A DNA stretch of 64,000 nt from Bradyrhizobium iriomotense (GTDB lineage Bacteria > Pseudomonadota > Alphaproteobacteria > Rhizobiales > Xanthobacteraceae): NCBI RefSeq assembly GCF_018130765.1, contig NZ_JAFCJZ010000002.1, forward strand, positions 248,001 through 312,000, read 5' to 3'. This document shows, piece after piece, positions 7,988 through 17,534 of this stretch (positions within the stretch are counted from its first letter, which is position 1; each line of letters opens with the position of its first letter). Made by a program: the position numbers and the translations under genes. Below the pieces are notes generated by a model. It saw only the letters and a list, made by a program, of their open reading frames with translations, did no database searches and was not told where the DNA came from.

Positions 7988-10900
7988 TTACCCCAGCCGG
8001 CCCGCCGCATGTGCGAGCAACGTGTACACCAGGCCCGTCTCCGAGGTCAGGTGGCCGCGCAGCTCCTGCGGGCCGCGGCCGTCGCGGGCGACTTCGTCGA
8101 GCAGGCGCTCGAACTCGGCGACGTAGCGGTCGACCGTGCCCTTGAAATTGCGATCGGCGCGGTACTTGCGGGCGACCTCGTCAAAGGCCTTCTGGCCGGC
8201 GGGCGTGTAGAGGCGCTTGGTGAAGGCCTTGTTCTCGCCGCGCTGGTAGCGGTCCCACATCTCGGCGGCGAGGTTGCGGTCCATCAGCCGGCCGATGTCG
8301 AGCGACAGCGATTCCAGCGGATTGCTGCTCGCCTGCGGGGCCTGCGGCTGCGGTGCAGGTGCCTGGCGGGCACGGGGAGCCTCGCGTCCGGCCGGAGCGC
8401 CCTGGTTGGCGTCCGTGCGGTTGAGGAGGTCCGACAGCCAGCCGTCACGGCCCTGATCGTTGCTGGAAGGCGCGACCGGCGGCGCTTCGGTGCGGCGCGA
8501 GGGCGCGGGCATGCCGAGGTCCGGCGGCGGCAGCGTCGAGGCGCTGCCGGTGTCGCGCATGCGGGTCTCGGTGGCTCGGCCGCCGACAGCGGCCATCATC
8601 GGCTCTTCCTGACGCTGGACGGCGACAGAAGCACGGCCCGTCGTGGTGACGTCGAGGCCGCGGCCATGCTGGGCCACGATGCGGTTGAGTTCGGCGAGAG
8701 CCTCGATCTGGTCGACGATCACCTTGCGCATCTGCGCAGTGCTCTCGGCGGCCTCCTGCGGCATCTCGAGCACGCCGCGGCGCAGCTCGTTGCGGGTGGC
8801 CTCGAGCTCGTTGTGCATCTCGAACGCCATCTGCTTCATGCTGGAGACGAGGTTGGTGAACTTCTCGGTCGACTGCTTGAACATCGCATCCGCCTCGTCG
8901 GTGGTCTGGCGGTAGATGTCGTGCATCGCCTCGATGGTCTGGCGGTGCTCCTCCTCGGACGCCGACCGCACCGCCGCGAACTGGCGGGTGATCGCGGCCG
9001 AGCCTGCGCCGGCGGTCTCGGCGACGACGCGGGCGATGTCGCGGGCACGCTCTTCGGCCGCGGCCAGCGATTCATCGAGCAGGCCGGTGAAGCGCGACAG
9101 CCGCTGGTCGAGATCGGCCGTGCGCAGGTCGATCGTGGTGACGAGCGATTCCAGCGCCTGCTTGCGCTCGGCGAGCGAGGCGGTGGTGTTCTTGTTGCTC
9201 TGCTCCACGACCTGCGCGGCATCGACCAGCGCCTTGCCGTGCTTGTCGAACTGGGTCGACAGCTCGCCGAGATCCTGCAGCGCCTTCGTGGTCTTGCTGT
9301 TGAAGACGTTGAGCTGGTCTTCCAGGTTCTGCGTCGCCGCGCCGTTGCGCGAGGTGACGTCGTTCATCGCCGAGACGAAGTCGGCGACACGCGTCACCAG
9401 CGCCCGCTCCAGCGAATTGAGGTTGTCGTGCGCACCGGTCAGCACCTCCTGGAGGAGGATGTTGCCTTCGCGCAGACGCTCGAACAGAGCGACCGTGTCG
9501 GTGCGCAGGATCTTGCTGGTCTCCTGCATCTCGGTGACGGCCGCGATCGAGACCTGGCGCGACTGGTCGATCGCCGAGCGCGACGCCTGCTCGAGGTCCT
9601 TGAGCGACTTGCCGACCGCGCCGGTCGCCATCTCGCTCGCCGCATTGATGGTGCGGGCGACTTCCGAGCCGTTGCCCATCATGGTCTGCGAGAACGCATG
9701 GCCGCGCGTCTCGATCGACTTCAGCGCGTCGGAGGTGACGCGGTCGATGTCGAGCGTGAGCTGGCTGGTCTTGGAGCCGATCGCATCGACCAGCGCGCCG
9801 CGCTTGGCGTCGATCATGTTCGACAGACGGTCGGCCTGCTGCTGCACATAGGTGACGATCTCGTCGGTCTTGCCGGTCATGGCCTGGCCGAAGCTGGAGC
9901 TGGCGGCGAGCACCGAGCGCTCGACGTCGGCCGAGCTCGACTTGACCCGCGAGCTCGCCTCGTTGGAGGCGGAGATCAGCGCGTTCTGGGCGTTGAGCGC
10001 GCTGGTCTGGATCTCGCTGGTCGCGTTCGTCGTGGCCGTGCTCAGGGCGCGCTCGATCTCGGTCGAGATCGTGCGGATCTGGCTCGCGGCATCCGCCGAG
10101 GTCGAGGTCAGCGAGGTCTGGGCCTCACGCGCGCTGTTGAGGATGGTCGAGGCGGTGTCGGCGCCGACCGCGGTCAGCGTGCGCTCGATATCCGTGGTCA
10201 GCGACTTGATCTGGCTGGCCGCATCGGTCGAGGCGGAGATCAGCGTGCCCTGGGCCTCGCGCACGCCGCTGGTGAGCGCCTCGATGGTGGCGCCGCCGGC
10301 GGTCGCCAGCGCGCGCTGCATCTCGGCCGCGAGCGAACGGACCTGGCCGGTTTGTTCTGCGGAGACAGCAAGAAGGGTGCTCTGGGCGTCGCGGGCGCTC
10401 GTCGTGATGGTCTCGGCGGTCGACTGTCCGGCCTGCGAGAGCGAACGATGCACCTCGGCGGCGAGCGACTTGACCTGGCTGGCCGCATCCGAAGACGCCG
10501 TGACCAGCGTGCTCTGGGCTTCGCGGGCGCCGGTCATGATGGTCTCGGCCGTCGCGGTGCCCGCCATCGAGAGCGAGCGCTGCACGTCCGAGGACAGCGC
10601 CTTGATCTGGTTGGCGGTCTCGGTCGAGGTCGCGATCAGCGAGCTCTGCGCATCGCGGGCGCCGGCGGTGATCGATTCCGCCGTGGTGGCGCCGGCCATC
10701 GACAGCGAGCGCTGCACGTCGGCGGTGAGCGTCTTGACGTGGTTGGCCGCATCCGAGGACGCCGTGACGAGCGTGGTCTGCACCTCGCGGGCGCCGGCCA
10801 GGATCGAGGCTGCGGTGGCAGAACCCGCCGCCGACAGCGTACGCTCGACGTCGGCCGCGAGGCCCTTGATCTGGGTGGAGGCATCGCCCGAGGCCGCGAC

Positions 10901-13702
10901 CAGGGTCGACTGCGCCTCGCGGGCGCTGGACAGGATCGAGTTGGCGGCGCCGGTGCCGACCGCGGTCAGCGCGCGCTCGACCTCGGTCGAGGTCATCTTG
11001 AGCTGGGCGTTGACGTCGGAGGAGACCGTCATCAGCGACTGCTGGGCGGTGCGCGCACCGGTCTGGATCGTCTCGCTGGTGTTGACGACGAGGTTGGTGA
11101 GCGAGCGCTCGGCGTCCTCGACATGCGAACGGATCGCGGTCGAGATCATCTCGGCGCGGGACATCATGTCCTCGCTGGCCTGGCGGCCGCTGCTCTCGAT
11201 GCGGCCGGCGACGGCTTCGACGCGCGAGCCGAGCAGGTCCTCGAACTGCGCCACGCGCACGTCGATGTCGTTGGCAACCGAGCCGACCTTGGTCTCGATG
11301 GCCTGGTGGATGTCCTGGAAGCGCGCCGTGACCGTGTCGGTCAGGTGCGTGCTGCGGCCGTCGATGATCTCGGTGACGCCGGTGATGCGGCGGTCGACCG
11401 CTTCGATCGCCTGCGCGGTGCCGTCGGTGAGCGTCGAGGTCAGGAGCGTGAGGCGGGTGTCGATCGACTGCACCGCCTGCGAAGCGCCGTTGGTCACGGC
11501 GGTGGCGAGGTAGGTGAGGCGGGAGTCGATGGATTCGAGCGCCTGCGTCGCGCCGCCCGTCAGCGTCGTCGTGAGATGCGTGAGGCGGGTATCAATCGAC
11601 TGGATGGTCTGCGAGGCGCCATCGGTCAGCGAGCTCGTGAGATGGTTGAGGCGCGCATCGATCGTCTCGATGGCCTGCGAAGCGCCGTCGGTGAGCGACG
11701 TCGTGAGGTGGGTGAGGCGGGTGTCGATCGACTGGATCGCCTGCGCGGCACCGTCGGTGAGCGACGAGGCGAGCGTGTTGAGACGGCCGTCGATGGTCTC
11801 GGTCACGGATTTGGCGCGGGTGTCGAACGACTGTTCGAGCGCGGCGACGCGGCCGACGAGCTGGTTGTCGAAGGTCTTGATGTGGCCCTCGATCGTGCCG
11901 TCGAGGCCGGCGATCTTGCCGTTCAGCGAGGCATCGAGATGGTTGACGCGTTCGCCGATCGTGGTCTCGAACTGCACCAGGCGCTGGTCGAGCACGGCCG
12001 TGATCTCGCCGCCGTTGGAGGTGAAGCGGGTGTCGAAATTGTCGACATAGGTCTTCAGCGACTCATGGATGTCCTGCGTGCGCTGGCCCATGCGCTCGAC
12101 GATCTCGCCGCCGAACGTCTTCACGGTGCGGTCGAACTCGGAGATGTGGCGGGTGATCAGCGCGCCCAGCGTGCCGGAATCGCGGGCGAACTTCTCGACC
12201 AGCTCGGTGCCCTGGTTCTTTACCAGCTCGTCGAAGGCGCTCATCTGCAGCGACAGCGAGTCGTGCGCGGTCTCGGTCTGGCTCACGACCTTGGCGACGA
12301 GGGTGTTGACCGTGGCGTCGAGCGCCTCGCTCGCCTTGTCGCCGCTCGTCATGATCTGGTTGGCGAGGCGGCTGCCGGCGTCGTCGATCTTGGCGGAGAT
12401 GTCGTTGGAGCGCAGCTCGAGCTCGAGCAGCAGCGAGTCCGACGAGTTCTTCAAGCTGTCGTGCACCTGCTCGGTGCGGTCGGAGATGCCGTCGACGATC
12501 GCCGAGGAGCGCTGCTCGAACTCGCCGGTGATGCGGTCGATGCGCTCGTTCAGCATTTCGTGGACACGGTCGGCGAGGTCGACGAATTCGTCGTGGACGT
12601 GGCCGGTCTTGAAGTTGAGGCTGGTGGTCAGCCGCTCGCTGGCGTCGAGCACGGCGCGCGTGGTCTCGTTGCTGGCTTCCTCGAGGCGGTCGAGCAGGTC
12701 GCCGCCGCGCTCGCCGAGCGCCAGGATCATGTTGTCGCCGGCGTTGCTCAAGGCGCTGGTGATGTGGGCGCCGCGCTCTTCGAGAGCGCCGGTGATGGAC
12801 TTGGCGACCTCGTCGACGCGCGAGGCGATCGCGTCCGAGATCAGCGCGATGTCGTGGCGCAGATCGATCTGCACGCCGGAGATGGCGCTGCGGACCTGCT
12901 CGGCCTGGCCGACCAGATTGTCGCGCTGATGCGCGATGTCCTGGAGCAGGGCGCGGATGCGCACTTCGTTGTCGCTATAGGCGCGCTCCAGCGCGGCGAC
13001 CTCGTTGGCGACCAGCGTCTCGAGTTCGCCGGCGCGCGCGATCGCGCGCTCGATGCCGTCGCCCATCGCCGCGACCTCGCGGCGGATGGCCTGGCCGACG
13101 GTGACCATGGAATCGGAGGCCGAGCCTTCGGGCTCGGAGAAGCGCATCGCAACCTGCGCCATCGCCTGCGCGATCATGCGCATTTCCTGGCCGCGCCAGA
13201 CGAGGCTCGCCAGGAAGTAGAACAACATGATCGGCGCGAAGAACATCGCGATCAGGCCGGCGATGACGAGCACGCCGCCGCTCTGGCCCATGGCGGCCTG
13301 GATCGAGGGCAGGAAGCCGACCGTCAGCGCGGCGCAGGCGGCGAGCCAGACGCCGGCGAAGATGGTGGCGAAGGTATAGACGCTGCGGGCGGGGCGGCCC
13401 CTCTGAAGCGCCTGGAGCAGCTGACCGATGGTCTCGCGGTCGTCATTGGCGGCCCGGCGTGTGGTGCGCGGCTCCTCGACCGGGTCGAACACGTTCGACC
13501 GTTCGTTGGCGGCGGGGCGCGGCTCGAAGTTCGGATCGTCGAAGACCGGGGGCGGCGGAGGCTCCACCTGAGGCGCCGTTTCGCTCCGCATCGAGGCGTT
13601 GCGGCTGGTGTCCGCAGCGGTATCGCTGATGTTCAGGGCTTCCTGGATCGCAGAAAGCGCAACTTCTGTGGGGTCTTTGACCTTTTTGGGAGTGTTCGCC
13701 AT
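7988..13702 (-). CDS. Giant coiled-coil membrane protein, growth pole ring (GPR/RgsE)-like
   Basis: A 1904-residue protein. The N-terminal 105 residues are disordered and proline rich, followed by two membrane segments (about 109-131 and 143-167). About 1500 residues of almost uninterrupted amphipathic helix come next, built on an 11-residue periodicity. This includes six 22-residue units (SLTDG...IDTRL) and about eight 44-residue units (VERTL...AREAQ...). A proline/alanine linker follows, then a conserved globular C-terminus (about 1810-1904, MWDRYQRGENKAF). Size, two membrane spans and apolipoprotein-like repeats match the GPR protein of Agrobacterium and RgsE of Sinorhizobium, which form a ring at the growing pole. 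Orthology is my inference; no alignment was run. A CtrA box lies 178 bases before the start. Confidence 0.75.
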   Translation of the reverse strand: MANTPKKVKDPTEVALSAIQEALNISDTAADTSRNASMRSETAPQVEPPPPPVFDDPNFEPRPAANERSNVFDPVEEPRTTRRAANDDRETIGQLLQALQRGRPARSVYTFATIFAGVWLAACAALTVGFLPSIQAAMGQSGGVLVIAGLIAMFFAPIMLFYFLASLVWRGQEMRMIAQAMAQVAMRFSEPEGSASDSMVTVGQAIRREVAAMGDGIERAIARAGELETLVANEVAALERAYSDNEVRIRALLQDIAHQRDNLVGQAEQVRSAISGVQIDLRHDIALISDAIASRVDEVAKSITGALEERGAHITSALSNAGDNMILALGERGGDLLDRLEEASNETTRAVLDASERLTTSLNFKTGHVHDEFVDLADRVHEMLNERIDRITGEFEQRSSAIVDGISDRTEQVHDSLKNSSDSLLLELELRSNDISAKIDDAGSRLANQIMTSGDKASEALDATVNTLVAKVVSQTETAHDSLSLQMSAFDELVKNQGTELVEKFARDSGTLGALITRHISEFDRTVKTFGGEIVERMGQRTQDIHESLKTYVDNFDTRFTSNGGEITAVLDQRLVQFETTIGERVNHLDASLNGKIAGLDGTIEGHIKTFDNQLVGRVAALEQSFDTRAKSVTETIDGRLNTLASSLTDGAAQAIQSIDTRLTHLTTSLTDGASQAIETIDARLNHLTSSLTDGASQTIQSIDTRLTHLTTTLTGGATQALESIDSRLTYLATAVTNGASQAVQSIDTRLTLLTSTLTDGTAQAIEAVDRRITGVTEIIDGRSTHLTDTVTARFQDIHQAIETKVGSVANDIDVRVAQFEDLLGSRVEAVAGRIESSGRQASEDMMSRAEMISTAIRSHVEDAERSLTNLVVNTSETIQTGARTAQQSLMTVSSDVNAQLKMTSTEVERALTAVGTGAANSILSSAREAQSTLVAASGDASTQIKGLAADVERTLSAAGSATAASILAGAREVQTTLVTASSDAANHVKTLTADVQRSLSMAGATTAESITAGARDAQSSLIATSTETANQIKALSSDVQRSLSMAGTATAETIMTGAREAQSTLVTASSDAASQVKSLAAEVHRSLSQAGQSTAETITTSARDAQSTLLAVSAEQTGQVRSLAAEMQRALATAGGATIEALTSGVREAQGTLISASTDAASQIKSLTTDIERTLTAVGADTASTILNSAREAQTSLTSTSADAASQIRTISTEIERALSTATTNATSEIQTSALNAQNALISASNEASSRVKSSSADVERSVLAASSSFGQAMTGKTDEIVTYVQQQADRLSNMIDAKRGALVDAIGSKTSQLTLDIDRVTSDALKSIETRGHAFSQTMMGNGSEVARTINAASEMATGAVGKSLKDLEQASRSAIDQSRQVSIAAVTEMQETSKILRTDTVALFERLREGNILLQEVLTGAHDNLNSLERALVTRVADFVSAMNDVTSRNGAATQNLEDQLNVFNSKTTKALQDLGELSTQFDKHGKALVDAAQVVEQSNKNTTASLAERKQALESLVTTIDLRTADLDQRLSRFTGLLDESLAAAEERARDIARVVAETAGAGSAAITRQFAAVRSASEEEHRQTIEAMHDIYRQTTDEADAMFKQSTEKFTNLVSSMKQMAFEMHNELEATRNELRRGVLEMPQEAAESTAQMRKVIVDQIEALAELNRIVAQHGRGLDVTTTGRASVAVQRQEEPMMAAVGGRATETRMRDTGSASTLPPPDLGMPAPSRRTEAPPVAPSSNDQGRDGWLSDLLNRTDANQGAPAGREAPRARQAPAPQPQAPQASSNPLESLSLDIGRLMDRNLAAEMWDRYQRGENKAFTKRLYTPAGQKAFDEVARKYRADRNFKGTVDRYVAEFERLLDEVARDGRGPQELRGHLTSETGLVYTLLAHAAGRLG
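9926..10990 (-). repeat. Array of about eight 132-bp in-frame repeats (44-residue units)
   Basis: Within the GPR-like gene a unit of 132 bp recurs about eight times. For example, the segment GCCATCGA.AGCGAGCGC occurs at 10563 and again at 10695, exactly 132 bases apart. Each unit encodes four 11-residue turns of amphipathic helix with a V.R.L..AG...A.S...GAR.AQ..L pattern. The phase is maintained throughout, so this is a protein repeat. Boundaries are approximate. Confidence 0.75.
11395..11790 (-). repeat. Array of six 66-bp in-frame repeats (22-residue units)
   Basis: A second array in the same gene has a 66-bp period; for example CCGTCGGTGAGCGACG recurs at about 11686 and 11752. Each unit encodes 22 residues (S-L-T-D-G-A-S-Q-A-I...I-D-T-R-L), two hendecads, the classic apolipoprotein A-type spacing. 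Boundaries are approximate. Confidence 0.75.
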
Positions 13703-13879
13703 GTTCAGTCCGAGCCCTCGTTACTTGTACACGCCCCCCGCGAGCCCTGCGCGCTACGCAAGCCCACAGACCGGATCATGCCGCTTATGCGGATCTCCGA
13801 GCCGTCCCCACCCGGACGGCTTGTCCGCCAATTTCCGCAACATCCTATTGGCAGAGCGTCGCGAATGAAATGCCCGCGA

Positions 13880-13894
13880 TTAAGACAATCTTAA
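13880..13894. promoter_or_regulatory. Perfect CtrA-type box TTAA-N7-TTAA
   Basis: TTAA (13880-13883), seven bases (GACAATC), TTAA (13891-13894). A third TTAA follows at 13901. It lies in the 397-bp divergent region between the GPR-like gene (start 13702, minus) and the Hpt gene (start 14100, plus), so it could control either or both. The rest of that intergenic region is A/T rich relative to the window and shows no gene. The match to the CtrA consensus is direct; binding is inferred. Confidence 0.65.
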
Positions 13895-14099
13895 TCATCG
13901 TTAACAGGATCGGGCCGTAACGCCTTAGCAATAAATGAAATTCTCCACGGAACCCGGCCAATTGCGGCGACTTTTCGTCAATAAACGGGCAGAATTACGT
14001 AAATCAGCCCAAACATTTCGTTAACCATTTCCATGCTTGGCTGGGGCGAACCGCACCGCCGGACCGGCGGAACCATCGCGCGATGCCGGGGCCTGCGCC

Positions 14100-14474
14100 A
14101 TGACGCCTGAACTGCAACGGATGGACTGGATGCCCTCGCCCCCGCTTGCGCCGATCGACAGCCCGCTCGATCTTGACCACCTCTCCCGGATGACGCTCGG
14201 CGACACCGAGCTGGAACAGGAAGTGCTCGCGATGTTCGCCGAGCAGGCCGTCCGTCTGCTCGCCGCGATGGCGGCGCTGCCGGCCGAGACCGGCGCGCTC
14301 GCGCACACGCTCAAGGGGTCGGCCCGCGGGATCGGCGCCTTTGCGGTGGCCGATGCTGCCGCCAGCCTTGAGACGGCGGTCCGGACCGGCCACAACCGGC
14401 TCCCTGCGCTTGCCGCGCTGAAAGAGGCGGTGGCCGAGGTCCGTGCCGCGATCGCGTCGATCCTGAAGCATTAG
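14100..14474 (+). CDS. Histidine phosphotransfer (Hpt) domain protein
   Basis: A 124-residue single-domain protein (from the ATG at 14100). The conserved Hpt core L.R...GD..L..E.L..F and the phosphorylatable histidine in AHTLKGSARGIGA are present, so it can shuttle phosphate between a hybrid kinase receiver and a response regulator. It carries no kinase or receiver of its own. An upstream TTG at 14037 would add 21 residues of low quality, and an ATG at 14121 is also possible, so the exact start is uncertain. It is divergent from the GPR-like gene, with a CtrA box between them. Which phosphorelay it serves cannot be told from sequence. Confidence 0.8.
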   Translation: MTPELQRMDWMPSPPLAPIDSPLDLDHLSRMTLGDTELEQEVLAMFAEQAVRLLAAMAALPAETGALAHTLKGSARGIGAFAVADAAASLETAVRTGHNRLPALAALKEAVAEVRAAIASILKH

Positions 14475-14649
14475 GCCGGCGCCCCCCACGAATATGGGGC
14501 CTGCGCACTAGTCGTTTGATTTGACGTGTTTTCTGCGCGCGAACCGGGATCCACGCCGCTCGAAAACGCTATGGCGCCGGGCTACCCGACCCGTTATAGG
14601 ACAGCCCGGACCCTCCTTCATTCCCAACATCGCGGCAGCACGAGCACAC

Positions 14650-14970
14650 ATGGCCAAGATTCACTTTGTCGACCACAAGGGCGAAACCCGCACGGTGGAA
14701 ATCGAGAACGGCGCGACCGTGATGGAAGCCGCCATCCGCAACAGCATTCCCGGCATCGAAGCCGAATGCGGCGGCGCCTGTGCCTGCGCGACCTGCCATG
14801 TCTATGTCGATGAAGCCTGGCGCGAGAAGGTCGGCAGCCCGACGCCGATGGAAGAGGACATGCTGGACTTCGGCTTCGACGTGCGCCCGAACTCGCGCCT
14901 GTCCTGCCAGATCAAGGTCTCCGACGAGCTCGACGGGCTGGTCGTGGCGACGCCGGAACGTCAGGCCTGA
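14650..14970 (+). CDS. [2Fe-2S] ferredoxin, adrenodoxin/putidaredoxin type
   Basis: A 106-residue electron carrier. The cluster ligands follow the C-x5-C-x2-C pattern in [11 protein letters not shown], with the fourth cysteine in RLSCQI. The segment CHVYVDEAW and the late PNSRLSCQ motif are typical of the vertebrate-type/putidaredoxin ferredoxins. The ATG at 14650 was chosen because upstream in-frame codons do not resemble the family. A ferredoxin-NADP reductase gene lies 665 bases downstream on the same strand and is a plausible redox partner. The acceptor enzyme is unknown. Confidence 0.92.
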   Translation: MAKIHFVDHKGETRTVEIENGATVMEAAIRNSIPGIEAECGGACACATCHVYVDEAWREKVGSPTPMEEDMLDFGFDVRPNSRLSCQIKVSDELDGLVVATPERQA

Positions 14971-14985
14971 TCGTCCCTCCATAGT

Positions 14986-15453
14986 CTACATGCCGGGCGG
15001 CGCGACCTCGATGCCGCGCTTGTGCCAGGGTCTGAACTTCTCGATCACCTCTGCGGTCAGCGGTGCCGGCCGGCGCGTCGCCTCGTCGAGCAGGACGCCG
15101 ACGGAGGTCGCTGACGCAACGCACTTCCCGTTCGAAAACACGACCTGCTCGAAGGTCACGGACGTTCGTCCGAGCTTCACGACGCCGAGGCCGAGCTCGA
15201 TCGTGTTCGGCCAGTGCAGCTCGGCGCGAAAATGCATGTCGAGCCGCACCATGATCCAGGCGAGGCCGGGCGGGGTCAGCCCGTACTGGGGAAGCTTCAT
15301 CAGCGTGACACGGCCGGTCTCGAAATAGGTGGCGTAGACCGCGTTGTTGACATGCTGGTTCGGGTCGAGGTCGCCGAAGCGGACATTGTCACTGAGGCGG
15401 AACGGAAAGTCCTCAAGGCGCGGCGTCGTGTCGAGGCGGGCTGGTGCGTTCAC
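14986..15453 (-). CDS. Acyl-CoA thioesterase, 4-hydroxybenzoyl-CoA thioesterase-like hotdog fold
   Basis: A 155-residue protein with the hotdog signature VRFGDLDPNQHVNNAVY near residues 25-41, in which the aspartate and the HVNN segment form the active site of the YbgC/4HBT group, plus a later ARR/LG core. It probably hydrolyses acyl- or aroyl-CoA esters, but the substrate cannot be assigned. It converges with the ferredoxin gene (15-base gap) and diverges from the ferredoxin reductase gene. Confidence 0.85.
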   Translation of the reverse strand: MNAPARLDTTPRLEDFPFRLSDNVRFGDLDPNQHVNNAVYATYFETGRVTLMKLPQYGLTPPGLAWIMVRLDMHFRAELHWPNTIELGLGVVKLGRTSVTFEQVVFSNGKCVASATSVGVLLDEATRRPAPLTAEVIEKFRPWHKRGIEVAPPGM

Positions 15454-15626
15454 CGATTGATCTCCGTCATATCCATCCTCGTTACAGCCGAGTTATTTTG
15501 GCCCGGCAAGTGGGCGCGGCGGCGGGGCGATCCCGCTTTTATGCCTTCCCTGTTTCATCCCCGTTGGCTAGACAGGCAGGGTCACCTCTGCCCAACGGGC
15601 GCCGTCCAACCGATAACGACCGATAA

Positions 15627-16664
<1,038 letters not shown>

Positions 16665-16746
16665 GGGCGAGGGGGCAGCAAGGCAATGCCCCATGTTTCT
16701 GGTGCTGGAACCGTTCGCGAAATCGCCGTAGTGTGCGGCCATTCCG

Positions 16747-16827
16747 GTCTTGGCTTAGGATAGTCTTGGCTTGCCAAGGTCTTGGCTTGACAAAGTGTTG
16801 GCTCAGCAAGGCGATTGGCTCAGCAAG
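16747..16827 (+). repeat. Five degenerate 16-bp tandem repeats before the DUF2147 gene
   Basis: Units begin at 16747, 16763, 16779, 16795 and 16811, each close to GTCTTGGCTTGCCAAG; the last is 17 bp. They end three bases before the possible ATG at 16831 and cover most of the region upstream of the gene. No promoter element is obvious within them. Their role is unknown. Confidence 0.7.
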
Positions 16828-16836
16828 GTGATGATA

Positions 16837-17445
16837 ATGCGGACTCTCTTTTCCAGCTTTCGGCTGCTGCCCTTCCTCGCGCTTGCGCTGCTCGGCGTGG
16901 TGAGCCCGGCCGCGGCGCAAGTTCCGGCTGCGACGTCGGCCCAGCCAACCGCCGCTGGGCTGTGGCAGAAGGTCGAAGACGGCAAGACGGTGGGATGGTT
17001 CCTCTTCATCGACCACAACGGCATCTTCGAAGGCGTGATCGCAAAAACCTTTCCGCGCCCCGGCGACGACCCGAACGAGGCGTGCACGAAGTGCACGGAC
17101 GATCGCAAGAACCAGCCGGTGCTCGGGCTCTCCTTCATCCGCGACATGAAGCGCGACGGCCTGAAGTATGACGGCGGCAACGTGGTCAATCCGCGCGACG
17201 GCAACATCTGGAAAGCCAAGATGACGGTGAGCCCCGATGGTCAGACCCTGACCATGCGCGGCTTCCTCGGCATTTCCCTGTTCGGCAAGGACGAAACCTG
17301 GACGCGCCTGCCCGATGCCAACATCGCCCAGGTCGATCCCGCCATCGTCGCCAAATATCTGCCCGCGCAGGCCGCCGCGACCAAGCCGGCACCCGCGCCC
17401 GCGAAGAAGGGTGGCGCGATGATGGCGCCGGCGCCGAAGCAGTAG
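16837..17445 (+). CDS. Secreted DUF2147 family protein
   Basis: A 202-residue protein with a clear signal peptide ([19 protein letters not shown], cleavage after about residue 26). The mature part has the DUF2147 layout [17 protein letters not shown]...IFEGVIAK, a CTKC pair, and the [21 protein letters not shown] segment. The tail is rich in alanine, proline and lysine. The ATG at 16837 is preferred because AAGGTG lies six bases before it; the ATG at 16831 is also possible. The family is periplasmic and its function is unknown. Confidence 0.85.
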   Translation: MRTLFSSFRLLPFLALALLGVVSPAAAQVPAATSAQPTAAGLWQKVEDGKTVGWFLFIDHNGIFEGVIAKTFPRPGDDPNEACTKCTDDRKNQPVLGLSFIRDMKRDGLKYDGGNVVNPRDGNIWKAKMTVSPDGQTLTMRGFLGISLFGKDETWTRLPDANIAQVDPAIVAKYLPAQAAATKPAPAPAKKGGAMMAPAPKQ

Positions 17446-17465
17446 GACTGCTTTCGCGTTTTCTT

Positions 17466-17529
17466 GTAGCCCGCATGAGCGAAGCGATATGCGGGAGTCC
17501 CTGATATCGCTGCGCTCACCGGGCTACGA
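17466..17529. repeat. Dispersed palindromic repeat, copy 1
   Basis: Begins GTAGCCCGCATGAGCGAAGC and ends GGGCTACGA, with inner GATATGCGGG and CGCTGCGCTC, so the ends pair as an inverted repeat. A second copy with the same ends is at 32519-32589. It sits between two converging genes (17445 and 17535) and may double as a terminator. Confidence 0.8.
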
Positions 17530-17534
17530 GGCCG

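Noticed and set aside
9926..11790. Regular repeats resembling a CRISPR or satellite array
   Set aside because: The 66-bp and 132-bp periods are multiples of three, stay in frame and encode hendecad helices; there are no unique spacers.
8009..13894. A plus-strand open frame of 1961 codons opposite the GPR-like gene, even longer than the gene itself
   Set aside because: It is an antisense shadow created by high G+C at third codon positions. Its product is arginine/aspartate/glycine rich with no fold-like pattern, while the minus-strand product has membrane spans, hendecad periodicity and a conserved C-terminus.
14521..14649. Upstream extension of the ferredoxin frame
   Set aside because: The ferredoxin family begins at the ATG at 14650; upstream codons have no family resemblance.
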